Positions 54,201-63,300 of a DNA stretch of 64,000 bases are shown piece by piece. The stretch spans positions 5,378,501 through 5,442,500 of the forward strand of contig JBAMJR010000013.1 in the NCBI GenBank assembly GCA_038501785.1, read 5' to 3'. The notes beneath the pieces were generated by a model, which was not told the DNA's origin, ran no database searches, and saw only the letters and a program-made list of their open reading frames with translations. The position numbers and the translations under genes were made by a program. Positions within the stretch are counted from its first letter, which is position 1. Every line of letters starts with the position of its first letter. The stretch comes from Myoxocephalus aenaeus. Taxonomy: Eukaryota; Chordata; Actinopteri; Perciformes; Cottidae.

Positions 54201-56925
54201 AGTTTTTAAGAATGGAACAAAGCCAACCAACTAGGAGATGAATGTTGACCATAAAACATTTGATCTGGTGCAAGACAAAGGAAAAAAAAACACAAGACTT
54301 TATATTTAAATATATTTAGAGTGAAGGAACTACTCATCCCATAAACAATTCCTGATGGCGGCCCGCCGCCTCTGGAAACTCCCAAAACAACATTCAAACA
54401 GCCGTTATATATTTGAAAACCGTTTAGGCAACTGCAAAGCTTATTTCTCGCCTAAAATGTTTTCAGAAACGTTTTGTGGTTAACTATTTCCGTAATAAAA
54501 GACAGTTTGAAATCCGGGAGCGGCTCGTGGAGACTGAAGACCGATACCCTCACATGCCGCTCACGGTCAAGGTAAACATAGCTGTGGTAACGGAGAGCTG
54601 CGTGAAGAGTTTTCCACGAGTTTCTAAAAGGTTCATATGATGCAGACGTGTGGCTTTTACAGGAATATACCATTGTTTCACAACCCCATAGCTCCTGGTA
54701 AGTCTACCTTGGCTACGAATACAAACAGGATTTTTACTTCTGGAAACTAACTGTTGAGCTCTACTGAAAGCTTATAATTAAATTAAGTCAATATAAATTA
54801 GGACACCTCAAAGGGGCAAACTTTGTAACAGGCTACTACTATTCAAAACTATGGCAAAATAACATAATTTATGATTTTGTATGATCAAAGGCTTCTCCAC
54901 ATGCAAATAATTCAACGTCCTTTTTCTATCATGAGAACAAAATCCCATCCCATATCTTTACCAAACATTGATATCAGCGCTAACATTTAAGGACCTCTCA
55001 GCCAATAGTAGTCAAGCAATAAACACCAAATAATGTGTCAACATCTACTGACAAAACTATTACTCCTTTCGCTAACACAGTGAAACTCCCATTAAAGCAA
55101 GCAGCTTATGAATGGATACTATCATCAACATATATTATTAAGAATGCATATATCACTCTGTGTATTCCTAAAAGTGAGACTGGGTGTTCTCTGATAGTAA
55201 TCTGACCTTGACAAGCCTCTGGCTCACCTATACAGCTAACTCCCTTGACCACATCAAACTCTTGGACCTGTAATGCATACAATATATTACCTGTGCAGGC
55301 ATGCACATGTACACATGCAGGCAATCATACACTAATTCAAAATGTCAAAATAATACATTGGCATTTAGATTAACATGTGACATGAATTATGGTGTGTAAG
55401 AACTGAGGATGTGTGCATAACATTCAATCCCTCACAAAGAGACTCATGTATTGGCAATTCTCTTTCGGCTCTTTCCAGCCTCCTACTCGTCACTGGAGAT
55501 CACTAGATTTGGGGAAAAATGGGGATTTCATGGTGTCTTTCAGCAAGATATGGTGATGATCAGCAAGGCCGACCTGCACATGTGCATTTTTGATTTTGTG
55601 GAGGTTAGGTGCATTCATTTTAATTGGTGGAACTGATTTGTTGGGGGTAGACATACTATACAGGAAATACCAAACGGATGATTTCTTTCTTTTGTTCATT
55701 TGTTCCAGTTTAGTATCCTCATTTTCCTGCCAGCATTTTCAAATTTCCAGAGTCAATTTGAAACAACCTCTATCTCACCGCTAACAGCATAATCACAATC
55801 ATTATCTTCTAACTACTTATCTATTCATTTGCAGCCCCTGTGTCGCTCAATCTGTCCCAATGAGGTGAAATTTGCCTAGTAGACAAGATGGCGTTGAGAT
55901 AATCTCAACAGGGACCTGCCTGCCGTGACTGTCGTTCTAATTAGGATTCTGTCTATGGCTGGGGGCCTCGATCTGTATGTTCTACTGTTCTCAACATTGT
56001 GCAAGACGTTTTTTTTGTGTCTATATTCCCATCCCATTTAGTAACAGATGTGTCCATAACCTGACACCAGGGAATGCAGTGATTTACAGTTTTATGGGGA
56101 ATGCATTTTGGAAAGCTCGCAGGAGGTATCTGCATCTGCATCTGCAATCCATTTGCATCAGAGGGATACAGAAGAGAGTCACGTAGGGAGCAAAGGTGAT
56201 AAAGGGTTGTTGAGCAACCATGACTATGGTGACCTTTAAATAAATAAGGAATGTTAACGCTCGTTGTCTATTAGTTGTCTATTTGTTTTTAGTGGTGAAT
56301 TGGGAAGCAATCTTTAACTGCATTATGTGTATGAATCCAACTATAAATGACATTTTGCGAAGGAAAAAAAACACACACATGAGAAGAAACACAAGCCTAT
56401 GGATTCAATTTGCGTTTAAACGGTGTGCATACACAATATAATGTCCGTTGTAGTATATGCATTACAATATGGAGCGAAGACAAACAAAGGTTTCTGCTGT
56501 GTGAAGAGCATCTGAAACCATTTCCACCATCATAGGACACTAAAACTCAATGACAGCCAAATGAATGGGTTTCAGTATCTCTTCACGGCAAGGGTCAGTC
56601 AGGTGTCATTGCATGTTTTATGAGCTAATGAGAACAAACCTCCCACACCACATTGGAGGGCTTCTCTGGTCAGATATCAGATATCAGGATGTCACTGACT
56701 CCTCAAATGATGTATCAAATAGCCCCAAATGTTACTGCATTGCTAACTGTGATATAAAAGCACACTTACGGGTACAGGCCATGGATGCAGGGTCTCCATC
56801 GGCACGGAAGTAGTTTTTCTCACAGCCACAGTGCAGCGACCCCTCATGGTGAGAGAAGCTATGCGGCGGGCACTTTGAACACTCCATATTTCCCAGAGTA
56901 GATTTGTAGAAGCCGGCCCTGCACA
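16961..56925 (-). CDS. epha3: Eph receptor tyrosine kinase, EphA3-like; 14 exons, 5' end outside window
   Basis: Joined exons 4 to 17 on the minus strand encode 719 residues in one frame. EphA3 is a single-pass receptor for GPI-anchored ephrin-A ligands at the plasma membrane; it signals in axon guidance and cell repulsion. Residues numbered from the first full codon: Cys-rich end 1-52, FN3-1 53-171, FN3-2 172-267, transmembrane 278-301, juxtamembrane Tyr332 and Tyr338, kinase about 357-620, SAM about 650-715, C-terminal PVPV. Kinase landmarks are intact: G364-x-G366-x-x-G369, Lys389 of VAIK, Glu406, HRD Asp482, DFG Asp500, activation-loop Tyr515. EphA3 is chosen over EphA4/A5 because of the GPVPV end, IDKVVGAG, and the SAM string VGPQKKIVSS. 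Most exon lengths equal those I recall for mammalian Eph genes; exon 5 is 24 bp longer. Which teleost paralogue (epha3 or a duplicate) is not decidable here. Confidence 0.9.
18124..18418. mobile_element. 295-bp MITE in the last epha3 intron
   Basis: Perfect 13-bp terminal inverted repeats TAAAGGGATAGTT (18124-18136) and AACTATCCCTTTA (18406-18418). If the outer TA is the target duplication, this fits a TA-inserting (Tc1/mariner-like) MITE. AAAGGGATAGTT ends are common in fish repeats. No coding sequence inside. Confidence 0.6.
22001..22069. repeat. (TG)n microsatellite in intron 16
   Basis: Pure tract of 69 bp; the transcript carries it as (CA)n about 127 nt past the exon 16 donor. Confidence 0.98.
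22196..22351 (-). CDS. epha3: epha3 exon 16: linker and first half of SAM domain
   Basis: A 156-bp exon encoding residues 634-684 with split Arg633 and Glu685. It reads PANLLLDRSS, then GDWMDGM and CKEAFSGVSYSSCDTLAKTST, which match the SAM helices of EphA3 (human has GDWLNGV and YSSCDTIAKIST). SAM mediates receptor clustering. Acceptor CCCATCAG, donor GA|GTAAGA. A long CA tract of the transcript lies about 127 nt past the donor. Confidence 0.93.
22352..27742 (-). other. epha3: epha3 intron 15
   Basis: 5391 bp. Holds (CA)n tracts at 23607-23640, 24343-24391 and 27108-27148, and a GC-richer block at 26800-27100. No other exon recognised. Confidence 0.85.
24343..24391. repeat. (CA)n microsatellite in intron 15
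   Basis: Pure CA tract of 49 bp. Confidence 0.97.
27743..27936 (-). CDS. epha3: epha3 exon 15: end of kinase C-lobe
   Basis: A 194-bp exon encoding residues 569-632 and two bases of Arg633. VIKAVDEGYRLPPPMDCP, YQLMLDCWQKERNNRP and KFEQIVSILDKLIRNPGS are close to EphA3; RP of the conserved NNRP closes the kinase fold. The divergent tail SLKITANTTSR starts the kinase-SAM linker. Acceptor CATCTAG, donor AG|GTATCT. Confidence 0.95.
28198..28347 (-). CDS. epha3: epha3 exon 14: P+1 loop and kinase subdomains VIII to IX
   Basis: A 150-bp exon of 50 whole codons (519-568): GGKIPIRWTAPEAIAYRKF, then SDAWSYGIVLWEVMSYGERPYWEMSNQD. Pro529-Glu530 form the APE-type anchor. The usual SDVWSYG reads SDAWSYG, an Ala at residue 543 where nearly all Eph receptors have Val. 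Acceptor TCTCTCAG, donor GAT|GTGAGT. The next intron is only 261 bp. Confidence 0.96.
28348..30663 (-). other. epha3: epha3 intron 13
   Basis: 2316 bp. Holds a short (AAAG)n at 28735-28755 and a 74-bp GT tract at 30256-30329. The 261-bp intron 14 (27937-28197) is unremarkable. Confidence 0.88.
30256..30329. repeat. (GT)n microsatellite in intron 13
   Basis: Pure GT tract of 74 bp. Confidence 0.98.
30664..30873 (-). CDS. epha3: epha3 exon 13: catalytic loop, DFG and activation loop
   Basis: A 210-bp exon, 70 whole codons (449-518). Starts KHDAQFTGIQLVGM, contains YVHRDLAARN with catalytic Asp482, VSDFGLSRV with metal-binding Asp500, and the activation-loop Tyr515 in EAAYTTR. All catalytic residues are present, so the kinase should be active. 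Acceptor TCTTTTAG, donor AGG|GTGAGC. The start of this exon fits EphA3 better than EphA4/A5, which have KNDG rather than KHDA. Confidence 0.96.
30874..32551 (-). other. epha3: epha3 intron 12
   Basis: 1678 bp; its first 66 nt past the exon 12 donor are almost wholly the CA tract described at 32485-32530. Nothing else recognised. Confidence 0.88.
32485..32530. repeat. (GT)n microsatellite next to exon 12
   Basis: 46-bp GT tract ending in a G run at 32531-32536. In the epha3 transcript it is (CA)n starting 22 nt past the 5' splice site of exon 12. Confidence 0.98.
32552..32613 (-). CDS. epha3: epha3 exon 12: 62-bp kinase hinge exon
   Basis: Encodes two bases of Ser428 and residues 429-448, KPVMIVTEYMENGSLDSFLR: the gatekeeper strand, hinge and helix D start. 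Sequence and 62-bp length are typical of EphA genes. Its length is not a multiple of three, so skipping would shift the frame inside the kinase. Acceptor TTACAG, donor AGA|GTGAGT. A long (AC)n tract in the transcript begins only 22 nt into the downstream intron. Confidence 0.95.
33816..33885. repeat. (GT)n microsatellite in intron 11
   Basis: Pure GT tract of 70 bp. Confidence 0.98.
34001..34077. repeat. (GT)n microsatellite, interrupted, in intron 11
   Basis: A 43-bp pure GT tract followed by interrupted GT units to about 34077. Confidence 0.95.
35711..35896 (-). CDS. epha3: epha3 exon 11: kinase N-lobe
   Basis: A 186-bp exon, canonical length, encoding residues 367-427 with split Gly366 and Ser428. 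It completes the glycine loop (EFGEVCSG), carries the ATP-binding Lys389 in VAIKTLK, and the helix-C Glu406 in DFLAEASIMGQFDHPNI. The spacing of 17 between Lys and Glu equals human EphA3. GGFTDKQ replaces the VGYTEKQ I recall in human, losing one tyrosine. Acceptor CTTTAG, donor A|GTAAGT. Confidence 0.95.
35897..39819 (-). other. epha3: epha3 intron 10
   Basis: 3923 bp with a GT tract at 36934-36965. No exon or gene recognised. Confidence 0.85.
39820..39945 (-). CDS. epha3: epha3 exon 10: juxtamembrane tyrosines and start of kinase domain
   Basis: A 126-bp exon encoding residues 325-365 with flanking split codons. It holds RTYVDPHTYEDP, whose Tyr332 and Tyr338 correspond to the two conserved juxtamembrane tyrosines of EphA3. 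In the family these inhibit the kinase when unphosphorylated and recruit SH2 proteins when phosphorylated. The segment HEFAKELDAS then leads into the first half of the glycine-rich loop, IDKVVGAG. Acceptor TGCTGCAG, donor G|GTGAGG. Confidence 0.95.
39946..41179 (-). other. epha3: epha3 intron 9
   Basis: 1234 bp; contains the unclassified interspersed repeat near 40415-40555 and nothing else recognisable. Confidence 0.85.
40415..40555 (+). repeat. unclassified interspersed repeat
   Basis: The string TACTTTATTAGTCCCTATGG then GGGAAATT, a CTGACCCAACC segment and a CCTGGGGAGTGCGGGGGC segment resemble a widespread teleost repeat seen in many genomes. Family not known to me. It sits in epha3 intron 9. 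Confidence 0.4.
41180..41244 (-). CDS. epha3: epha3 exon 9: start of cytoplasmic juxtamembrane segment
   Basis: A 65-bp micro-exon encoding residues 303-323, starting FCCHSKSKHPDEKRLHFGNGH, plus flanking split codons for Arg302 and Leu324. LHFGNGH is a hallmark of the Eph juxtamembrane region. Acceptor TTGGCAG, donor T|GTAAGT. Intron 8 upstream is only 497 bp and carries a long GT tract about 90 nt before the acceptor. Confidence 0.92.
41335..41389. repeat. (GT)n microsatellite in intron 8
   Basis: 55-bp GT tract about 90 nt upstream, in the transcript, of the exon 9 acceptor. A (CA)n tract at 41488-41510 lies in the same 497-bp intron (41245-41741). Confidence 0.98.
41488..41510. repeat. 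(CA)n microsatellite in intron 8
   Basis: 23-bp CA tract, complementary to the GT tract 98 bp away. Confidence 0.95.
41742..41844 (-). CDS. epha3: epha3 exon 8: transmembrane segment
   Basis: A 103-bp exon encoding the rest of Ser268, residues 269-301 and two bases of Arg302. FSISSESSQ is followed by a hydrophobic helix of about 24 residues (278-301) ending LLYVLIGR, whose Arg acts as the stop-transfer edge. The acceptor is a tandem CAGCAG. The inner AG, used here, gives SPDSFSIS as in human EphA3; the outer AG would start the exon at 41847 and add one Ala. Donor AG|GTCTGT. Confidence 0.93.
42097..42259 (-). CDS. epha3: epha3 exon 7: second half of second fibronectin III domain
   Basis: A 163-bp exon, standard for the family, encoding residues 214-267 plus the first base of Ser268. 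Strings EEQETSYTILRARG, LKPNTAYLLQIRARTAAGYG and FETSPD are close to EphA3. A sequon lies at Asn229 (NVT). The residue before it is Cys228, where I recall Thr in human EphA3; no partner cysteine is visible in this domain. Acceptor CTCACAG, donor T|GTGAGT. Confidence 0.95.
43562..43620. repeat. (CA)n microsatellite in intron 6
   Basis: 59-bp CA tract. Confidence 0.98.
44109..44185. repeat. (CA)n microsatellite in intron 6
   Basis: 77-bp CA tract. Confidence 0.98.
44911..44942. repeat. (TA)n microsatellite in intron 6
   Basis: 32-bp alternating TA tract. Confidence 0.96.
47829..47953 (-). CDS. epha3: epha3 exon 6: first half of second fibronectin III domain
   Basis: A 125-bp exon, the usual Eph length, encoding the second part of Ala172 and residues 173-213. 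It contains TSRNSVSLSWQQPERPNG and ILDYEIKYYEK, the A to C strands of FN3-2 shared by EphA receptors. Acceptor CACCCAG, donor AAG|GTTGGG, which is a weaker donor than the GTAAG or GTGAG of neighbouring exons. It ends on a complete codon. Confidence 0.94.
48186..48228. repeat. (CA)n microsatellite in intron 5
   Basis: 43-bp CA tract. Confidence 0.97.
49176..49214. repeat. (GT)n microsatellite in intron 5
   Basis: 39-bp GT tract. Confidence 0.97.
50596..50640. repeat. (GT)n microsatellite in intron 5
   Basis: 45-bp GT tract. Confidence 0.97.
51138..51198. repeat. (CA)n microsatellite in intron 5
   Basis: 61-bp CA tract. Confidence 0.98.
52778..53137 (-). CDS. epha3: epha3 exon 5: first fibronectin III domain
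   Basis: A 360-bp exon encoding residues 53-171. Diagnostic strings are INETSVILDWSWP, DVTFTVLCKRC, CEPC, LLAHTNYTFEIEALNGVS and TITTNQA. Four potential N-glycosylation sites are visible: Asn65 (NET), Asn100 (NGS), Asn127 (NTT) and Asn140 (NYT). The exon is 24 bp longer than the 336 bp I recall for mammalian EPHA3; the extra eight residues lie in the loop between Cys94 and Cys109 and hold the Asn100 sequon. Acceptor CTACCAG, donor GTGAGC; both ends split codons and join in frame to exons 4 and 6. Confidence 0.95.
53138..56769 (-). other. epha3: epha3 intron 4
   Basis: 3632 bp with no long microsatellite, unlike most of the larger introns, and no recognisable exon or transposon. Confidence 0.85.
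56770..56925 (-). CDS. epha3: epha3 exon 4: end of cysteine-rich EGF-like region
   Basis: A 156-bp exon beginning with two bases of a split codon and ending with the first base of Arg52 (C|GA). It encodes residues 1-52, starting CRAGFYKS, with six cysteines at 1, 15, 18, 32, 34 and 50 plus the CPPHS and NYFRADGDP strings typical of Eph receptors. This is the membrane-distal stalk next to the ephrin-binding domain. On the minus strand the acceptor is CTCCAG before TGTGCAGG and the donor is GTAAGTG. A second AG seven bases inside the exon would break the frame and the canonical 156-bp length. Confidence 0.93.
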
Positions 56926-57053
56926 CTGGAGACAGAAGAACACAGACAGATGCATGAGTGTCGCGCACATAGATAGACATCTAATAAGTATATGCTTTGC
57001 TGGTGCACCTGCAAGTACGAAATTAAAGACGGGGGTTATTTAATGCACTCTCA

Positions 57054-57088
<35 letters not shown>

Positions 57089-58116
57089 ATAAACAAACTG
57101 CAAGAGGAGGACTGCACGTAAATCTTCTGAACCCATTGACTGCTGGTAAAAAATAAAAAAAGGAAAACAATAAATCTCCGAATTTTCTTTGTCTCTATTT
57201 CTCGCTCTCTTCATCTCTCAAGAGGCACAACATGAATAATGCAAATTGTCCCCTCAGATAAAAGGACTGTTCTCTTTAAATATCGGTGGTGTTAAATCTG
57301 CACTCAGCAGCTCTTTAAACTCCTACTCACCACAAATCTGTTGCAATATGTGCAAGTAGTGTGACACGCCACCTCTGCAAAGTGCACTGCGTGTGCACAC
57401 GTATGTGTGCCTGTGTAGGAAGGGAGATCAAACAGAACGCTCCCTCGTGTGTTTCTCACCTTTCTGTCTCAATTTAGTTCCACTTTGTCATCTTATCTCG
57501 ACTTGATGATGAGATACACAACATTTACTGGCCATTTCCTGCAGGATTTAACACCAACAGTACTGTACTTCAAAGCAATAGTATTTTACTGCCATTACAC
57601 AATAGCTGAAAATTCGAATAACACAGGTCACAGTATTTCACAAATATGGCATCTCTTTACGTGTGACCGAAAGTGTCAAATCAAATGTTTTTCTCTAAAT
57701 CTACCGGTTTATTTCTTGCAATAGTGGGGAAACGGATTGTGTTTATGACCTCTTGAGATGATTACTGATCCGTCACTGTATAAACCAGCACGTATTTCCA
57801 TCAGCATCGCGTTTGCATCGGCGCATGGTTGGCCAACCGTGTGTGCTACGAGGTGTTGTTGCACTTTGATGCTCCTTTGAAAAAAATTATATAAAAAAAG
57901 TAAAAACTAGGGAATCTTCAAACTTTCAGATACTCGGGTGCCCATGACTGGAATTGAGTTCCTAATAGCATTAAAAACACAACGCACTTTCAAAACTGAA
58001 ACACTGTAACCCTGTAAAGACAGTCGTGTTGACAGAAATAACATTTATTTTTACAATCAACACTTGAAATGATGAAGGCCCTCGCAAATGACAAGGTAGT
58101 ACAAAATGGAAATGCC

Positions 58117-58287
58117 GGTTCTCCGGCTTCCTCCCACAATTCAGGTTAATTGAAGACTCTAAATTGCCCGTAGGTGTAAATGTGAGTGTGAATGGTTGTC
58201 TGTCTCGTTAATGTCAGCTCTGCGATAGTCTGGCGACCTGTCCAGGGTGAACCCTGCCTTCATCCAATGACAGCTGGGGTCGGCTCC

Positions 58288-58290
<3 letters not shown>
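58117..58290 (+). repeat. 3' end of a teleost LINE-type repeat (L2-like)
   Basis: CTCCGGCTTCCTCCCAC, GACTCTAAATTGCCCGTAGG, GGCGACCTGTCCAGGGTG and GACAGCTGGGGTCGGCTCCAGC-type strings, in order, form a very common fish repeat tail that I associate with L2-type LINEs or SINEs sharing it. It runs straight into a (CT)n tract at 58290-58330, replacing the usual end. Confidence 0.6.

Positions 58291-58330
<40 letters not shown>
58290..58330. repeat. (CT)n microsatellite
   Basis: 41-bp CT tract abutting a LINE-like repeat end. Confidence 0.97.
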
Positions 58331-58333
<3 letters not shown>

Positions 58334-59727
58334 TACACATACTAGATCCAAAAAAATGTCTTGCAACAATAGCAGCGAGCCAGCGGAATGTGTGTTCTCA
58401 GCAGAACAGGTCTGAGAGATCCCAGTGGTGGACAACATTCTTCTGCAACAGCTTCTGATGCTACTGCCATATTCATCACTGACACTGGCACACCAAGGTC
58501 CCATGCTGCATGGAACACTCCCCTTCCTCCCCTTTACAGTGTGGCTGTGATTCTGCATGCGTGTGTGTCTGCATGTGCGTGTGCGTGTGCGTGTGTGTGT
58601 GTGTCTGTGTGAGTGAGAGAGTAATACCATGTGAAGCGGCTTTAAACAGCCCAATATAATCCCACTGATGGAATGACAACCACAATACTTGCTGGCACAC
58701 ACAAAACAGACCACCCTGATTGGTAGACATAGCAGGAAATTAGACCTGACAGCCAGCGCCCCTGGCCAATCAGGTAAGAGAAGCAGCGAGATAACTGCTG
58801 GGTCAGTAGAAAATGCACAAGGAGCATGAAACAGAAGTGTGGATAAACAGACGAAAGTTTGAATGAATTCATCTCATAACAGGGATCATCTGATCAGATC
58901 TGATCCCTCTATCTATACACACACACACTGTTGACAGAGCACACATGCACTCACAGTTTACACCTGGATAACACCAAACAAATGTCGCCCTGGGCAATGA
59001 TGTGGCTCATTACTTTGGTTTTAATCGTTTTTTCGAAGGTAGAGGACTGTGCAGTATAATTCGTTGGCTACCAAAACTACTACTTTTTTAATATTAAGGT
59101 TAAAATAACATAAGAAAACAGCAGACTTATACTTTAAACATGGCCCTCTGCAACCGCTGGAGGAACTTAACATCTCAATTGACATGGACGAACGACTCTG
59201 ATAAGTCAACGCTCCACAAACGGCAGAAAAACAGCCTAATTTCCACTAAAAAGTAAAAAATAAACGGGAACTTTTCAGTGCTTAACACAGCCGTGAAACT
59301 TATTAGGCACAGAGAGGATCCCATAAACCTTTAATGCAGAAATCAATAACCAAAGCTGCACTTACGGTATGAGGTTTTCATATGACAGTATAGTGACATG
59401 TTGTATTTTCTTGACCGCAAACCCTAAAAATATTTTTATAGCGGTAGGAAAAGGATAATAAAGGCCCTGTTTCTTCCCCGTGTGTCTGCCAGGATAGAAA
59501 GCAGCTCTGACAGAGGCTGATGGGAATATCAGATTCAGCTCGCAGGAGGTTAACTACTCATGTAGAGGAGAACCAAGTTGTGTTACTCTGACATCCACCA
59601 ACAGTGTGTGCAGGGGCATGAGTGGATAGGATACCGTGTGTGTGTGTGTGTGTGTGCACCCCAGGAGATGAAACACAGCACCTCTTCAGATGACAGAGTA
59701 TGTGTGATTAATTAAAAGATGGGTTTG

Positions 59728-59810
<83 letters not shown>
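59728..59810. repeat. (TG)n microsatellite in intron 3
   Basis: 83-bp pure tract, the longest GT tract in the window. Confidence 0.98.
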
Positions 59811-59813
<3 letters not shown>

Positions 59814-60036
59814 ATAGCACATACAGAGACACACATTTCACAAGAGGATCACTGGCTTGACAAATATAGAGAAAATGAAATATTTGCAGAGGAGAACATT
59901 TTTGAAGGTTATCCCCCTGCATCATCTTTTATTTATTTCCAAATCAATAACAGCAGCAGGAACAGCATGTACGGTCTGTATCACTGTATCCCTGTAAGTA
60001 GTCCTTTGTGATACACGTACAAACACGCATCTCCCT

Positions 60037-60038
<2 letters not shown>

Positions 60039-60106
<68 letters not shown>
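60039..60106. repeat. (CA)n microsatellite in intron 3
   Basis: 68-bp CA tract, complementary to 59728-59810. Confidence 0.98.
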
Positions 60107-60110
<4 letters not shown>

Positions 60111-60235
60111 TGCATTCAAGTTCTTGCAAATACTCACACACCCACAAGGGTATAACACATCGTCTTGCTACTTCCTACATAGTGACAGCTGAAACACAAT
60201 CTCTTCGTTCACTTTTAAAGACAAGTACACACTTA

Positions 60236-60239
<4 letters not shown>

Positions 60240-60299
<60 letters not shown>
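60240..60299. repeat. (CA)n microsatellite in intron 3
   Basis: 60-bp CA tract, also complementary to 59728-59810. Confidence 0.98.
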
Positions 60300-60301
<2 letters not shown>

Positions 60302-63300
60302 CACATGGGCACATGTGCACACATACAGCTGCAGCAGCCACATGATATGGTGGTTGTAAAATAACTGGGGCTGCAATTCGCTCAATCAATAGTCTAGGTC
60401 ATTGATGAGGTCATGGGACACTCTCATCAATAATTAACGTGGCTGCTGGATGGTCCAGTGGTCACATGCAGTCCCTCTATTTTACTACATGTTAGTTGAC
60501 AACCTGACCTGACCTTGGTGGGACCGACTTTTGGTACCATGCATCTCCTAAAAGTGAAGGATGTTGAGACAACAAAGAGAATTCATTGTCTAAATTGGTG
60601 ATTTTAAAGCAAAGATATTCCACAATGTTAAGAGTGGTTTTAAAACAGAATCTTTTGGGGCTTTGAGCTAAATGTTTTACGCCCACTGTCACTGTGTGAA
60701 GAAATGACATGAACTTTAGAACTGCAAATCCATGACATGATTATAATCTCATCTGAAGCATTAATAAGCCTTTGATAGAATTGACCTTGATCATCAGTAA
60801 AAACGTGAGCGGCGATTACACTTACTCCTCACATGACCTCTTGACCTCAGAGGACACGTATAAATTGACTGGTGTCACGTAGGGGAAGTGGGAAAGCACC
60901 TCTTCCCTTGACCCCGATCTCGATGTCAGCCTGACCCAGAGGCTTCACATTTGGTCTCCATCGCTTTCTCTTTCTCTCACTCGCACACTTCAAGGTTCCG
61001 TCTCGCCGCAGCCGGAGCAAAACGCCGACCCAACAATTGATTTCCTGTTTCCATACCTCCTCCGCCTCTTTTCTTTCTCAATCCGACAAGATCCCAATGA
61101 CTTTCACTCCCTCTCTCCTCCCCTTCCATCTTCCTCCGTTTCCACCTCCCCTTTCATCCTGCCCACCCTCATCCACTTCTTTTCTGTGGCTTTCCCTTCT
61201 CTTTCTTTCGCTCCATCCTTCCCCCTTAATTGGAATAGCTCTCTTTGAAATGGAAAAGTTATTTACTCTGACAGCTCAGGCATTTGGCCGGCGGTCTTAT
61301 CCGGAGCCACTTGTAATGTTACTGGAAACATGGCAACAGTAAACATCTTGCCCCCTGCCATGAAATCCGCCTTCGGTCCAACCAGTAATAAGCCACAGAA
61401 ATCTGGAAAAGGTCAAAGTCTTTTACAAAACTGTGGCACATTTTGGTGGGAAATTCCCCCCTCCCTGTTAAATGTGTTGTTGTTTAAGAATATTTTGGAC
61501 TGTCACAGGCACATAAATGAGAGAAAAACATAAAAATGCACGCACAGCTACATTTTCAACAACGCATGCATTTTGATCTTTTTACCAACCAATCTGAATC
61601 TGAGCCATACGTTAAACTATTGAATGCATTATGAAGGATTTGTGGCATATTTGAAACATTTTAAAGACTCATCTGTATAACCTAAATCCTGGATGAGCTA
61701 ACCTTGAGATAGCTGTAATAACGAACACATAAGTCACAGAAAAGTAAAGACACATTGATATACTGAGGGCTCCAGTTCAGTGGCACAGACATCCAAAAAG
61801 CTGAATCACAATCAATTTGTTAAAGCTAATACGTCCGTAACCCGATAAAATGAGCTCATTTTTTGTCAGAGATATAAATGAAAGCAATCATCAAAATTGA
61901 TAGGTTGTGTCTCGGGGCAAATTGCTCCGCATTCCATCTATCTTATGTTCAATTATTTTGTCATTTACCATGATAATCACATCGGGAACATATTGGAGTT
62001 TATTCATATGTCAGTATGGTGAGCCAGAGTGCTGACGCTGGCCAGCCTGAGCAGAGAAGTGATTCTGGACATCTTCAAGTCTCCAGAGCCAGTATCCATC
62101 AACTGGAGGACACATTACCTGTCCAAACTCTTAAGGTAATTCTGATGAGAGCTGCCAAAGCTGATCAGAATGTAACAAAGGCCTGTGATGAGCTCTCAGC
62201 GCTGGAGGTTGTAATTGCTCGTTGTCGTTTCAGTCCTGTGCTGGCAAAGCACGAGTACGAGGAAGGATTTTGTTGATTTGTTAGAGATCTGTATTTCTGT
62301 AAAATCCCTCCTAACTGCTCAAAGGAATCACTCCTAGATGGAATATTATGAAATGGGCACAATCAATCATTGACACATTTGAAAATGGATTGTCCGACTC
62401 AATTTCCCCACTGCAGGACTAATACAGGATTATCTAACTTCTTTTCATGCTTTTAGGAAATACAATATGATTTATATTTCAGCCAGAAGACTGCTGTTTG
62501 TTCCCCATGTGTTTTTAACACTTCCGTAGTTATTTGAACCCAAATGACGATCTTCTCCTGAAACTAACCATCTAGTGTTGTTGCCTCAACCTAACTGAGT
62601 TGTTTCCTGTGAAGACAGCATTTTATTTTGGCTGTATTCTCTGTATTCTCTGTTTCTCACCTGTTGCTGGCTTCTGTAGGAAAACGCACAAAAAAATGTA
62701 ACATTTCGTAAGATATCTAACAAACCTGATTTGTTATAATCCAATCTTAGTTCAAATGTCTCACTAAAAGTAGCAATAAACCAGCTTTGTGATAGGAAAA
62801 CTTGCAACAGTGCTCATCTAAGTTTCCCAGAGCATCGAAAAAAATAGGCCACCTGATCCATTTCTGACCCTGATGTTCAGTTAAATCATTGCCATGACCT
62901 CATAAGCTGCATTTTCAGCAGCCATAGAAAGGAAACAGTTGGCTTCATCAGCTGCAGCGATGTGGAGGGCCAGATTGTGACGCTAACTGCAGGCTAATGG
63001 CCTGGAGAGACCCCACTATTCAAGTCTGTTTATCTATACACACTCAAAGAGACTCTTATCCTGCCTGATGCAGTGTGTGTGAGTGCGTGTGCGTATGTGT
63101 GTGTGTCTGTGTGTGTGCGTTTGACTCAGAGTTCTGAATACTAATCATTATACCACACAACCACCAGCAGTTTTCTGTCTGTGTGAAAGAAAGCTACCAT
63201 GTGTTAGTGTGTGTTTCGTGCATGTGAGTGCAAGCGCAAACTGGCACAGTAGAGCTTAATTAAGTGATCTGATCCAACACTGATTTGCATAATAAAGCAT

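Noticed and set aside
58214..58714. Minus-strand 166-residue open frame
   Set aside because: Runs through the LINE-like tail, a (CT)n tract and CA repeats; not a plausible protein.
62016..62276. Plus-strand 86-residue frame with fairly balanced composition
   Set aside because: It reads more protein-like than most, but I recognise no family, there is no supporting neighbour, and it lies in intron 3. Left as non-coding.
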